DNA of 15,007 nucleotides, from contig CAZHZT010000135.1 of the NCBI GenBank assembly GCA_964537285.1, positions 1 through 15,007 on the forward strand. Reading direction: 5' to 3'. The notes below the pieces were generated by a model. That model did not search any database and was not told the DNA's origin. It was given only the letters and a program-made list of their open reading frames with translations. Every line of letters starts with the position of its first letter. The first letter of the stretch is position 1. Of this stretch, positions 7,224-14,946 are shown piece by piece. The stretch comes from CAZHZT01 sp964537285. Its GTDB lineage: Bacteria > Bacteroidota > Bacteroidia > Chitinophagales > Saprospiraceae. Both the position numbers and the translations under genes were made by a program.

Positions 7224-8694
7224 CGAGTTCTTTCCCCTTAGAGATCATATAATCAAATGCCGCCTCTTTATCATTAGGGATTTCTCCTTCAAGAATAGCC
7301 TCCCTGATAGCCGTTTTAATGATTCCAACTTCCCGGGAAGGTTGTAGGTTAAAGGTTTCCATAATCATTTCACCCGTAATGGGTGGCTGCCAATTTCTTA
7401 AGCGGTCTTTTTCCTCCACTTCAAGCAGCTTCTGACGAACCATCTCATAATTTCGGAGGTAACGATCAACCTTTTTGGGATTTTTAGAAGTAATATCCGC
7501 TTCGCAAAGGATCATAAGGTCATCGATATCATCGCCTGCATCAAAAAGCAACCTCCGGATAGCCGAATCGGTAATATTTTCTTCCGTCAAACTAATAGGT
7601 CTGAGGTGAAGGCGCACTAACTTCTGAACGTATTTCATTTTATGATCCATCGGGAGGCGCATCCGCCTGAATATTCTAGGCACCATAGCAGCACCCAAAG
7701 CTTCGTGGCCGTAGAAAGTCCAACCTTGTTGTGGGTGGAAACGCTTAGTAGGAGGCTTTGCAATATCATGCAGTAAAGCCGCCCAGCGCAGCCATATATT
7801 ATTAGTATTTTTACAGATATTATCTACAACTTCAAGGGTGTGGTAAAAATTATCTTTATGCCCCACACCATTCTTTACATCCACTCCATGGAGTGCTGTT
7901 AATTCAGGAAAAATATGATGCAGCAAACCTGTGTCAAAAAGCAATTTAAATCCGATAGAAGGCTTATCAGAGCGTAGGATTTTTTCCATTTCAGTAGTGA
8001 TACGCTCTTTAGAAATAATGCTAATGCGGTTTTTAAATCTTTTGATGCCCTCAAATGTTTTAGGCTCAATGACAAAATCCAATTGAGTGGCAAAACGAAT
8101 GGCACGCATCATTCGCAGAGGGTCATCAGAAAATGTTTTACCAGGATCCAGCGGCGTTCTGATAATTCTTCTTTCCATGTCACCGAGGCCATCAAAAGGG
8201 TCGATGATCTGGCCGTAAGTTTCATCATTTAAACTAACCGCCAGGGCATTGATGGTGAAGTCTCTTCTATTCTGATCATCCTCCAAGGTTCCTTCTTCGA
8301 TACTAGGCTTTCGGCTGTCATGCCTGTACGATTCTTTTCGCGCACCCACGAACTCCAATTCTATACCGCTATGTTTTAGCATAGCCGTTCCGAACCTTTT
8401 GTAAACCACCACTCTGGGGCTAGGTTTCAGTTTGGAAGCAATTGTTTGTGCGAGTTTGATCCCATTGCCAACACAAAGGATATCCATATCCTTAGACGTT
8501 CGTGCAAGCAGTCGATCACGCACATAACCACCAATCACAAAAACAGGAAGCCCCAGGTCTTTCCCGGCCTGAGAAACCAACTCAAATATTTCGCGCTCTT
8601 CAGGTTTTATATCAAAAACCAACTTATTGACTTTTCGAATTAAAAAAATGGGTACCAGAAATTCGCTAGAGCTATACCGTAACGGTTTCTCCAA
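7204..8694 (-). CDS. cca: CCA tRNA nucleotidyltransferase / poly(A) polymerase family, with HD domain
   Basis: The class II nucleotidyltransferase head is clear: GGYVRD (55-60), the catalytic DMD pair (D69, D71), RRDFTINALA (143-152), the DDPLRMMRAIRFA helix (190-202) and ERITTEMEKIL (230-240). A metal-binding HD domain follows (H285, H309, D310). This architecture adds or repairs the 3'-CCA end of tRNA, and the HD part may hydrolyse phosphoesters. A poly(A)-polymerase-like member cannot be excluded by eye. The start is a problem: the open frame holds no ATG or GTG before the catalytic motif. The TTG at 8694 overlaps the end of dus by 23 bp. A TTG at 8622 would give 472 residues starting MVFDIKPEE, closer to the usual family beginning. 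The gene is co-oriented with dus, so a tRNA-processing operon is likely. The C-terminus is encoded by a heptamer repeat. Confidence 0.93.
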   Translation of the reverse strand: MEKPLRYSSSEFLVPIFLIRKVNKLVFDIKPEEREIFELVSQAGKDLGLPVFVIGGYVRDRLLARTSKDMDILCVGNGIKLAQTIASKLKPSPRVVVYKRFGTAMLKHSGIELEFVGARKESYRHDSRKPSIEEGTLEDDQNRRDFTINALAVSLNDETYGQIIDPFDGLGDMERRIIRTPLDPGKTFSDDPLRMMRAIRFATQLDFVIEPKTFEGIKRFKNRISIISKERITTEMEKILRSDKPSIGFKLLFDTGLLHHIFPELTALHGVDVKNGVGHKDNFYHTLEVVDNICKNTNNIWLRWAALLHDIAKPPTKRFHPQQGWTFYGHEALGAAMVPRIFRRMRLPMDHKMKYVQKLVRLHLRPISLTEENITDSAIRRLLFDAGDDIDDLMILCEADITSKNPKKVDRYLRNYEMVRQKLLEVEEKDRLRNWQPPITGEMIMETFNLQPSREVGIIKTAIREAILEGEIPNDKEAAFDYMISKGKELGLAVNG

Positions 8695-9664
8695 ATGTCT
8701 CTCTAATTTCCTCTAACACTTCATATAGTGCTTCTGGTTCATCTAAAGATACTAATTTTGAACGATATTTTTTAATTCCGTGATATCCCCGAAAATAGTT
8801 GGTATAATGTCTTCGCATTTCCAGCACGCCCAGTTTCTCTCCTTTCCACTCAATGGAATGTTTCAGGTGTTGATAAACGGCTTCAATTCTTTCGTCAATA
8901 CTGGGAGGATCAAGTATTTCTCCTGTTTTAAAATAATGCTTAATGTCGCGGAATATCCAGGGATAGCCGATGCTTGCTCTACCGATCATAATTCCGTCCA
9001 CACCATAGCGTTCTTTGTACAGCTTAGCTTTTTCAGGGCTGTTGATATCTCCATTTCCAAAGATAGGAATATGGATCCGCGGGTTTTCCTTTATTTTCCC
9101 GATCAGAGTCCAATCTGCTTCTCCCTTATACATTTGTTTGCGGGTACGGCCGTGTATGCTTAGCGCTTTAATGCCCACATCCTGGAGTCTCTCAGCTACT
9201 TCAACGATATATTTCGTTTTATCATCCCAGCCAAGGCGGGTTTTTACAGTTACGGGAAGATTCGTTGATTTCACAACTGCCTCGGTTAGCTTTACCATTC
9301 GCGGGATATCCTGAAGGATACCTGCTCCGGCCATTTTACATACTACTTTTTTGACGGGACAGCCGAAGTTGATATCCAGCACCTCTGGTTGGGCTTCTTC
9401 AACGATTTCAGCAGCACGCATCATTGAATCGAGCTCAGCGCCGAAAATTTGAACGCCAATAGGTCTTTCATAATCGTAAATATCGAGTTTCTGGACACTT
9501 TTGTAAGCGTCTCTGATAAGTCCTTCCACAGAAATGAACTCCGTATACATCATATCGCAGCCTTGTGCCTTGCACAATGCCCTGAAAGGCGGATCGCTGA
9601 CATCCTCCATAGGCGCTAACAACAGAGGGAATTCTCCAATTTCTACATCTCCAATCTTAACCAT
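8672..9664 (-). CDS. dusB: tRNA dihydrouridine synthase, DusB type
   Basis: This FMN-dependent enzyme reduces uridines in tRNA D-loops with NAD(P)H. The 330-residue protein shows the TIM-barrel FMN site (LLAPMEDVSDPPFR, 15-28), the catalytic cysteine in INFGCPVKKV (C102), KTRLGW (K141), SIHGRTR (H171), FGNGDI (202-207) and IMIGRAS (225-231), then the helical C-terminal tRNA-binding region with HYTNYFRGYHG. Length and motif spacing are normal. The DusB assignment rests on the GCPVKKV and KMAGAG pattern; another Dus class is less likely. It starts at the ATG at 9664, shortly after a strong promoter, and its end overlaps or abuts the nucleotidyltransferase gene. Confidence 0.93.
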   Translation of the reverse strand: MVKIGDVEIGEFPLLLAPMEDVSDPPFRALCKAQGCDMMYTEFISVEGLIRDAYKSVQKLDIYDYERPIGVQIFGAELDSMMRAAEIVEEAQPEVLDINFGCPVKKVVCKMAGAGILQDIPRMVKLTEAVVKSTNLPVTVKTRLGWDDKTKYIVEVAERLQDVGIKALSIHGRTRKQMYKGEADWTLIGKIKENPRIHIPIFGNGDINSPEKAKLYKERYGVDGIMIGRASIGYPWIFRDIKHYFKTGEILDPPSIDERIEAVYQHLKHSIEWKGEKLGVLEMRRHYTNYFRGYHGIKKYRSKLVSLDEPEALYEVLEEIRETFGETVTV

Positions 9665-9683
9665 GTGAGTTGTTATTTAGCTG

Positions 9684-9714
9684 CAAAAATAAGGTAGATA
9701 TTCTAAAAAGGCAA
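9684..9714 (-). promoter_or_regulatory. Promoter of the dus-cca operon
   Basis: On the minus strand, TTG (9714-9712) is followed by a 20-nt gap and TATTTTTG (9691-9684), a full match to the Bacteroidota TTG/TAnnTTTG promoter. Transcription would start near 9677, about 13 nt before the ATG at 9664. The -33 element lies within the T-rich tail of the upstream gene's terminator. Confidence 0.75.
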
Positions 9715-9717
9715 AAG

Positions 9718-9771
9718 TATAAAGAAAATACCCTTTAGGAGCTTTCGCACCTAAAGGGTATTTTCTTTATA
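9718..9771 (-). terminator. Intrinsic terminator of the 5'-nucleotidase gene
   Basis: Arms 9718-9739 and 9750-9771 are a perfect 22 bp around a 10-nt loop, and the stem extends further with a wobble and a bulge. On the minus strand, downstream of the 5'-nucleotidase, the stem is followed by CTTTTGCCTTTTTAG, a T-rich tail. Confidence 0.85.
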
Positions 9772-9823
9772 TTTTACCTTTAAAAGTAAAGATAAAACTT
9801 AATCAAAAAACGGCGTAGTAAAA

Positions 9824-11977
9824 TTAGGCTGTTGCACGTCTTTTGTTGTAAACAGTAACAACTACAAGCGTAAGTACAGTCAATCCGAACAAGAACAATG
9901 CCCACTCACCCATAGTAGGAACGGCTTGTCTTAGGATTCTGATACGGTTATCAGCACCTTCCGGAGTGTCTGCTTGATCATAAGGAGTATTAGAGAAGTT
10001 AGCCAGCAAGTACTCAGCTAAAGCATCCTGTTCTGTACCTGGTGCAGCAAAATCAATTGCTCCCGGATCAGTAAGTATATCATTAAGGTCGACGCGATTT
10101 GTATTAGGGAAGCTAGGATAAGGATAAGAATCACCACCACCAGCTAAGAAGTTCAAAGTAACAATTTTGATTGTACCATTAGGATCAACCAAGAAGTTAC
10201 CATCTTCGAGAATCGTTTCAGTAGCGAAACCTTTATCGTTAATCAACTGGATCGTTCTTACGCGATTACCAGGAGTCGCATCGATCATAAATTCGAAACG
10301 GAAACCACCAATTTGTGGGAATTGGCCAGGTGTGTTACCATCTGGAGTAGAAGCCGCAACAGAGTGCTCAACTACTTCAAGGAACTGTTGATAAGTCAAT
10401 GTAAGAACAGAAAGAGCATTGTTGAAACGAAGAGAGTTCGTAACATCCAACTGAGAGATTTCACCAGCTTGCTTACCACTCACTGGGTTAGCTAAAGGAG
10501 GAGTTTGTTCAACTACGCCATTACCAAGATCAACCACACCTCCGATAGCAGAACGGATACCGCCACCATTTTTCAAAGAAACTTTTACTTCCGGATCAAA
10601 AGCTCTTGCAGCAACAAGGTTAGCATCAGCGGTAAGGTTACCCAAGTTTGTTTCCTGAGTACGAACAAATTCACGGTTACCCTCCAAGAATACAGAAGTT
10701 TTACCAAGGATAACGGCATCCTGAGCATTTACAATATTTTGTACCTCATCAGTAAGGCGCTTAACTAATTCACCTTTAGACTTTGGAGCGAAAGCATCAG
10801 CTCCTCCCCATACATTATCTACTACTGATTGGATAGTTGCATAAGCACCGTTAGCAGCATTATTCCAGGAACCATCAACAAGAACACCGTTTGCGTCGAA
10901 ATCTACGATCAAACGACCTACATAAGTATATTCACCATCAGTACCAACAACTACACATGGCTCGCCATCAGCATTTGTAGTAGCAAATGGATAATCTTCT
11001 TCAGCAACATCACCAGCGCGAAGCACATCATCAGCTTGAGCCTGAAGCACATCAGAACCACCAGCGATAATGATATCTACACCACTCAAAAGCGTAGCCA
11101 ATAATTTTTCATTAGCAATTTGCTGAAGGTGAGTAGTAACAATAACTTTATTGATGCCATGATTATTGATCAAATCATTGATCACAGGCTGAAGGATACC
11201 CGCCAAAGCAATCATATCGTCTTGATTTGGCCCTACAACTTCAACATTACCATTAGAAGTAATGCTCTCTAAAAGCTGGGTAGTAGCCCCTACTACACCG
11301 ATTTTTTCGCCACTACGCTCAATGATTGTAGCTGGAGCAATTTTCTTAGCAACATTAGCATTCAAATCAGCAGGATTCGAACGAAATGCCGTGTTAGGAA
11401 GAATGTCACTAGTGAAAGGACCAGCAAGGTCACCATCATTAGAAAAATCAAGGTTTGCACTCAAATAAGGGAATTGCGTACCCAACCAACGGATATCACC
11501 CAATTGAGGGCCGCGGATATCAGATTCAACTAATCCTTCAAAAGTGTTAGGACCTGCGTCGAATTCGTGGTTACCTACAGCAGAACAATCAAAACCAATG
11601 ATGTTCATGATTGTGATATCCGCACGACCTTCACCCTCGCGAATATTTGTCAAACCTGGGTTGTTGAACAGGTCTTGATAAATACTTTGAAAAGTTGGGC
11701 GAAGTGCGCCATTACCTGCTGCACCGAAGAAAGCACCCGGAATGTAGTTATCACCTCCAGAGATGATTACAGTATTTGCATACTCATCCTCCAGAGCGTC
11801 TACGATTGCTGCGTAGTTAGGTGCATTTGGAATGGCATCAACACCACCTTCCAAGTCAGAAGAGTGGCAAACTTGTAGCGTGAACTGAGCTTGAGCCGTT
11901 GACGCTGCGAAAACAATAGCTAAAACGATAGCTATTTTCGTAAAAATACCTTTTTTCATAATTCGTTGTTTTTTCAT
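9824..11977 (-). CDS. Secreted metallophosphatase/5'-nucleotidase with IPTL-CTERM-type tail
   Basis: This 717-residue exported protein likely hydrolyses nucleotides or other phosphoesters outside the inner membrane. A signal peptide is present (basic start, hydrophobic 15-26, cleavage likely after AQA at 30). The metallophosphatase domain shows D41 in HSSDLEGG, D76 in SGGDN, GNHEFD (N136, H137) and TTH (H283). The C-terminal 5'-nucleotidase domain shows NLTAD (447-451), KNGGGIR (469-475), GQFPQIGGFRF (551-561) and TLNFLAGGGDSYP (607-619). Two usual metal ligands differ: DxH is D41-x-E43, and the GGH site reads GGSD (306-309). The end has VPTMGEW (686-692), a hydrophobic helix (693-710) and a basic tail NKRRATA, which fits the IPTL-CTERM sorting signal. 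The start could be the ATG at 11977 or at 11959. It is a single-gene unit with its own promoter and terminator. Confidence 0.9.
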   Translation of the reverse strand: MKKQRIMKKGIFTKIAIVLAIVFAASTAQAQFTLQVCHSSDLEGGVDAIPNAPNYAAIVDALEDEYANTVIISGGDNYIPGAFFGAAGNGALRPTFQSIYQDLFNNPGLTNIREGEGRADITIMNIIGFDCSAVGNHEFDAGPNTFEGLVESDIRGPQLGDIRWLGTQFPYLSANLDFSNDGDLAGPFTSDILPNTAFRSNPADLNANVAKKIAPATIIERSGEKIGVVGATTQLLESITSNGNVEVVGPNQDDMIALAGILQPVINDLINNHGINKVIVTTHLQQIANEKLLATLLSGVDIIIAGGSDVLQAQADDVLRAGDVAEEDYPFATTNADGEPCVVVGTDGEYTYVGRLIVDFDANGVLVDGSWNNAANGAYATIQSVVDNVWGGADAFAPKSKGELVKRLTDEVQNIVNAQDAVILGKTSVFLEGNREFVRTQETNLGNLTADANLVAARAFDPEVKVSLKNGGGIRSAIGGVVDLGNGVVEQTPPLANPVSGKQAGEISQLDVTNSLRFNNALSVLTLTYQQFLEVVEHSVAASTPDGNTPGQFPQIGGFRFEFMIDATPGNRVRTIQLINDKGFATETILEDGNFLVDPNGTIKIVTLNFLAGGGDSYPYPSFPNTNRVDLNDILTDPGAIDFAAPGTEQDALAEYLLANFSNTPYDQADTPEGADNRIRILRQAVPTMGEWALFLFGLTVLTLVVVTVYNKRRATA

Positions 11978-11993
11978 GAGAATATGGTCGACA

Positions 11994-12021
11994 TAAAAAT
12001 ACTAAGTTTTTGTGGCTCCAA
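11994..12021 (-). promoter_or_regulatory. Putative promoter of the 5'-nucleotidase gene
   Basis: On the minus strand, TTG (12021-12019), a 17-nt gap and TATTTTTA (12001-11994) match the Bacteroidota promoter at all but the last base of the -7 box. Transcription would begin near 11987. That leaves only about 10 nt before the ATG at 11977, or about 28 nt before the ATG at 11959, which mildly favours the second start. Confidence 0.5.
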
Positions 12022-12054
12022 TAAACATCCAATATTAACTTAACGTTAAATTGC

Positions 12055-12089
12055 GGCCAACGGCCAACGGGAAACGGGAAACGGGGAAG
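12055..12089 (+). repeat. Heptamer tandem repeat, five units
   Basis: Units in register: GGCCAAC, GGCCAAC, GGGAAAC, GGGAAAC, GGGGAAG. The array is preceded by TTGC and lies wholly between genes, between the start region of the 5'-nucleotidase and the end of the methyltransferase. No other element is seen in this 148-bp gap apart from the promoter. Confidence 0.75.
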
Positions 12090-12125
12090 GTTAGGTAATT
12101 AGGGCATTCGATCATGACTATTGAA

Positions 12126-12737
12126 TTAGCGCTTTCTACCGATGAACCTTATTACCATTCCTACGCCATTGTGGTAAAGGCCTTCTTTAAGCTCTATTTC
12201 CTTTTCTTCCAGCTCAATCACGTCAAAATTGCTAAAATCGTGTTGTAGCTCTTCAATCGAAAACAACATTGCTTCGCTTCGGGGCCCACCTACGTTTCCA
12301 TTAGAAGCATTATAGAGCAAATGCCGTTTACTAAAAGCTTCAAAAATGATATACCCTCCGCTACGCAACAGTTTTGCCAATTCTTTGTGATAGGTTGATT
12401 TTATTTCAGGTGAAAAATGCGCAAAGATCAGCGCAAGAGCATCGAATTGCTCGGGAGAATAATCCAGATTTGTCAGCTCTCCTACCTGATATTCAATATT
12501 CACGTGTTTTTTTTCGGCGAGAAGCAATGCTTTATTACGAGCTTCTTCACTCCAGTCAAAGGCATATGCATCCCACCCTTGTTGAGCAGCGAATACTGCG
12601 TTACGCCCTTCCCCTTCTGCTGCTAGTAGAATTTTCCCTGTGGGTAGCTTTAGAAGTTCTTGCTCAAAATACTTATTGGGTGCTTCTCCATAAGCAAAGG
12701 CATCATTTTTGTAGCGCTCATTCCAGAAGTCTTTCAT
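12126..12737 (-). CDS. Class I SAM-dependent methyltransferase (TehB-like group)
   Basis: This 203-residue, single-domain Rossmann methyltransferase has the N-terminal pattern FWNERYKNDAFAYGEAPNKYF, typical of the TehB/thiopurine-type group. Motif I is ILLAAEGEGRN (36-46). An acidic residue ends strand 2 (D61), a QVGEL (84-88) site follows, and post-I motifs continue with FDALALIFAHF (98-108) and LLRSGGYIIFEAF (123-135). The substrate cannot be told from sequence; tellurite or a small thiol or halide compound are family possibilities only. It starts at the ATG at 12737 and diverges from the uridine-kinase gene across 189 bp. It is co-oriented with the 5'-nucleotidase but separated from it by a repeat and a promoter. 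Confidence 0.88.
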   Translation of the reverse strand: MKDFWNERYKNDAFAYGEAPNKYFEQELLKLPTGKILLAAEGEGRNAVFAAQQGWDAYAFDWSEEARNKALLLAEKKHVNIEYQVGELTNLDYSPEQFDALALIFAHFSPEIKSTYHKELAKLLRSGGYIIFEAFSKRHLLYNASNGNVGGPRSEAMLFSIEELQHDFSNFDVIELEEKEIELKEGLYHNGVGMVIRFIGRKR

Positions 12738-12829
12738 TGATGATGGTTTAATATCTTTAGTACTCTGTAAACTAAGTTAATGAATATTTAGCCTATTTAG
12801 AGAAGTTGATAAAAATGTTTCCAATTTCA

Positions 12830-12858
12830 TTGTTACGTAAAAATAGTATTTATTTTTG
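12830..12858 (+). promoter_or_regulatory. Promoter of the uridine-kinase gene
   Basis: TTG (12830-12832), an 18-nt gap and TATTTTTG (12851-12858) match the Bacteroidota TTG/TAnnTTTG promoter fully. Transcription would start near 12865, giving a 60-nt leader to the ATG at 12927. No convincing minus-strand promoter for the divergent methyltransferase was seen. Confidence 0.75.
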
Positions 12859-12926
12859 CAATTGACAACTCCTGTTAAAGAATTAACTTTCTAAATCCTT
12901 TAAACGCTCAAACAAACCTTAATTTC

Positions 12927-13574
12927 ATGCACAAACCTTTAGTCGTAGGCATTAGCGGAGGGAGCGGTTCCGGAAAAACCACTTTTATAAAAAAGTTGAA
13001 AGAAACTTTCTGCAATGGAGAGATGTGTTTCATCTCTCAAGATGACTATTACAAAAAGCGGGAAGAACAGCAAATAGACGAAAAGGGGGTCACCAATTTC
13101 GATCTTCCGGAGGCCATTGACAGGGAAGCTTTTGCCAAAGATGTGAAGGAGTTGATTGCGGGAAAATGCATCAGCCGACAAGAATATGTCTTCAATAATG
13201 AACTGGCAACTCCCAAAATGTTGGTCTTTCAGCCTGCTCCCATCGTAGTAATTGAGGGATTGTTTGTTTTCCACTTCAAAGAGATCAATGAGATGCTTGA
13301 CCTTAGGGTTTTTATTCATGCTAAGGATGACCTAAAAATTATTAGAAGAATCCAAAGAGATCAGAACCAACGGAATTATCCCATCGAAGATGTACTCTAT
13401 CGCTATCAGCATCATGTCCGGCCTGCTTTTGATGAATATGTAGCCCCTTACAAAGAAGATGTCGATCTGGTTATCAACAATAACAAACACTTCAATACGG
13501 CTATGGAAGTATTGACGGGGTATTTTATAATGCGGTTAACGGTTAACGGGGAACGGGGAACGAAATGCGGTTAA
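12927..13574 (+). CDS. udk: Uridine/cytidine kinase family P-loop kinase
   Basis: It phosphorylates uridine or cytidine with ATP or GTP in pyrimidine salvage, or is a close relative of such kinases. Walker A is GGSGSGKTT (11-19), and QDDYYKK (38-44) is the substrate-site motif. NFDLPEAID (58-66) matches the family's FDHPDA region, and VVIEGLFVF (107-115) is the Walker-B-like strand. RRIQRDQNQR (140-149) fits the lid arginines, and YVAPYKEDVDLVI (171-183) fits the C-terminal core. Residues 203-215 (RLTVNGERGTKCG) and the stop come from a heptamer repeat array, so the natural C-terminus has been replaced or extended. A phosphoribulokinase-like function is less likely. It is transcribed alone from its own promoter and converges with the histidine kinase gene. 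Confidence 0.88.
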   Translation: MHKPLVVGISGGSGSGKTTFIKKLKETFCNGEMCFISQDDYYKKREEQQIDEKGVTNFDLPEAIDREAFAKDVKELIAGKCISRQEYVFNNELATPKMLVFQPAPIVVIEGLFVFHFKEINEMLDLRVFIHAKDDLKIIRRIQRDQNQRNYPIEDVLYRYQHHVRPAFDEYVAPYKEDVDLVINNNKHFNTAMEVLTGYFIMRLTVNGERGTKCG

Positions 13575-13608
13575 CGGGAAACGGGAAACGAAATGCGGGG
13601 AACGGGGA
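13534..13608 (+). repeat. Heptamer tandem repeat, ten and a half units
   Basis: The 75 bp fall in unbroken 7-bp register: GGTTAAC x2, GGGGAAC x2, GAAATGC, GGTTAAC, GGGAAAC x2, GAAATGC, GGGGAAC and a partial GGGGA. It begins inside the kinase gene, 40 bp before its stop, and runs on into the gap before the convergent histidine kinase. No separate terminator hairpin is seen in this gap. Confidence 0.9.
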
Positions 13609-13641
13609 TTAATGACCGTTTTCTATTTTCTTTGAGTAGAT

Positions 13642-14946
13642 TTATGGGAACTTTAAGCTTACCTTTGTGTATACACCCTCTTTTGAGCCGATAAAGATAC
13701 TCCCTTGATGTTGCCTCATGATTTGTCGGGCGAGGCTTAGGCCGATGCCGCTGCCATCATTGCGGGTGGTAAAAAAAGGAGTAAAAACGGATTGAAGATC
13801 CCTTGGCGAAATACCTTTGCCATTATCTGTAATTTGAACATAAATAAACCCATCTTCGCGAAAGGCTTCAATTTGGATAAGGGGTTCAACTGTATCTTTT
13901 ACGGCATGTTCACTATTTAGGAAAATATTAAGCAATACCTGTATGATCTGACCTTTGTCGATGCTGATGGTAATTTTGGAATCGACTTTTAAATGTACTT
14001 CAATACCGCGTTTTTGCCATTCTGTTTTTCGTAAACGAATAGCCTCATCAATCAAAAGATTTACGGGAATATATTCCTTCACAGGTGCTTTGACATGGGT
14101 AACTTTCCGGTATTTATCTACGAACTTCAGAAGCCCCTGTGCTCTGGAGTGTAAGACTTCTAGAGCGTATTGTAATTCTTCTAATTCCTGACTTAGCAAA
14201 AGTTGCCGGGCAGTTTCTGACAGGGATTCGATTGTGTTGACACTGTTCATGATCTCATGGGTGAGGGTACGGATAAGCTTTGCCCAGGCTTCCATTTCGA
14301 CATCATCACGGATTTCACGAATGTTTTGAAAAACAAATAACTGATAGTTTCTTTGATGTAATTCATAATCAAAGCGTTTAACCTGGAGTTGCCTTCCCTT
14401 TGCCAGTTCCAGACCTTTTCCGCTTTCACCTTCCTCTAAGGCGTCAAGAAAAGGATAAAGTTTCGGAATAAGATTTTTTAAAGAAGTAAGATGAGAAACT
14501 TTTGGAATGCCCAAGGCATTTTGCAGGGCTTTGTTGCAAATAATGATTTTACCATCCGGAGCAGCAACCAAAAAACCCAAATTGGCTTTTTCAACAAGGA
14601 TCTCATTGAGCGTTTGCTCGCTATTTCTATGTTGTAACCGAGCATTAAGGCTGGTACTAATTTTCTGAAAGGTTTTATACAAGGGACCAAAACCACTGCC
14701 AATGTCTTTTTCCGGAAATTTAAGGCTTATATCTTCATATTCGATAGCAAGTAGGAAGCGTTCCAGATCCCTGTTGGTCTTTTGTAAATAAAAATAAAGG
14801 TTTCCAATAAAAATAAGGACGAGTACTCCCAATATCAGTTGAGTGAATAGCCATTCCGTTTGTCCTAGTATTCGGACAAGAGGGAGCAGGAAAAAGACGA
14901 TTGCCCCTAGTCTCCAGGTAATTCCGATATTAAATTGCTTAAGCAT
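13642..14946 (-). CDS. Membrane sensor histidine kinase (NtrY-like)
   Basis: This 434-residue two-component sensor starts at the ATG at 14946 (numbering from there). Two membrane helices lie at about 12-28 and 33-54 with only a few residues between, so there is no real periplasmic sensor. A HAMP-like or linker region (55-105) and a PAS domain (about 110-212, LGFLVAAPDGKIIICNKALQNALG) follow. The dimerisation/phosphoacceptor helix is LIRTLTHEIMNSV with H230. The ATPase domain shows N340/N344 (LLNIFLNSEHAV), DNGKG (374-378), the F-box FTPFFTT (388-394) and GSGIGL (398-403). The layout suggests sensing of an internal or membrane signal. It most likely passes phosphate to a response regulator outside the window. 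Its start overlaps a preceding stop by 1 nt. Confidence 0.92.
   Translation of the reverse strand: MLKQFNIGITWRLGAIVFFLLPLVRILGQTEWLFTQLILGVLVLIFIGNLYFYLQKTNRDLERFLLAIEYEDISLKFPEKDIGSGFGPLYKTFQKISTSLNARLQHRNSEQTLNEILVEKANLGFLVAAPDGKIIICNKALQNALGIPKVSHLTSLKNLIPKLYPFLDALEEGESGKGLELAKGRQLQVKRFDYELHQRNYQLFVFQNIREIRDDVEMEAWAKLIRTLTHEIMNSVNTIESLSETARQLLLSQELEELQYALEVLHSRAQGLLKFVDKYRKVTHVKAPVKEYIPVNLLIDEAIRLRKTEWQKRGIEVHLKVDSKITISIDKGQIIQVLLNIFLNSEHAVKDTVEPLIQIEAFREDGFIYVQITDNGKGISPRDLQSVFTPFFTTRNDGSGIGLSLARQIMRQHQGSIFIGSKEGVYTKVSLKFP

Noticed and set aside
10167..11878. Several plus-strand open frames inside the 5'-nucleotidase gene
   Set aside because: They are antisense to a gene with clear domains, have no promoter or family motif, and show low-complexity composition typical of shadow frames.
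12374..12751. Plus-strand 125-codon open frame opposite the methyltransferase
   Set aside because: The minus-strand methyltransferase motifs are intact, and the plus-strand translation shows no recognisable domain.
13534..13608. CRISPR or phage attachment site
   Set aside because: Units are 7 bp with no spacers, and no integrase or phage gene is nearby.
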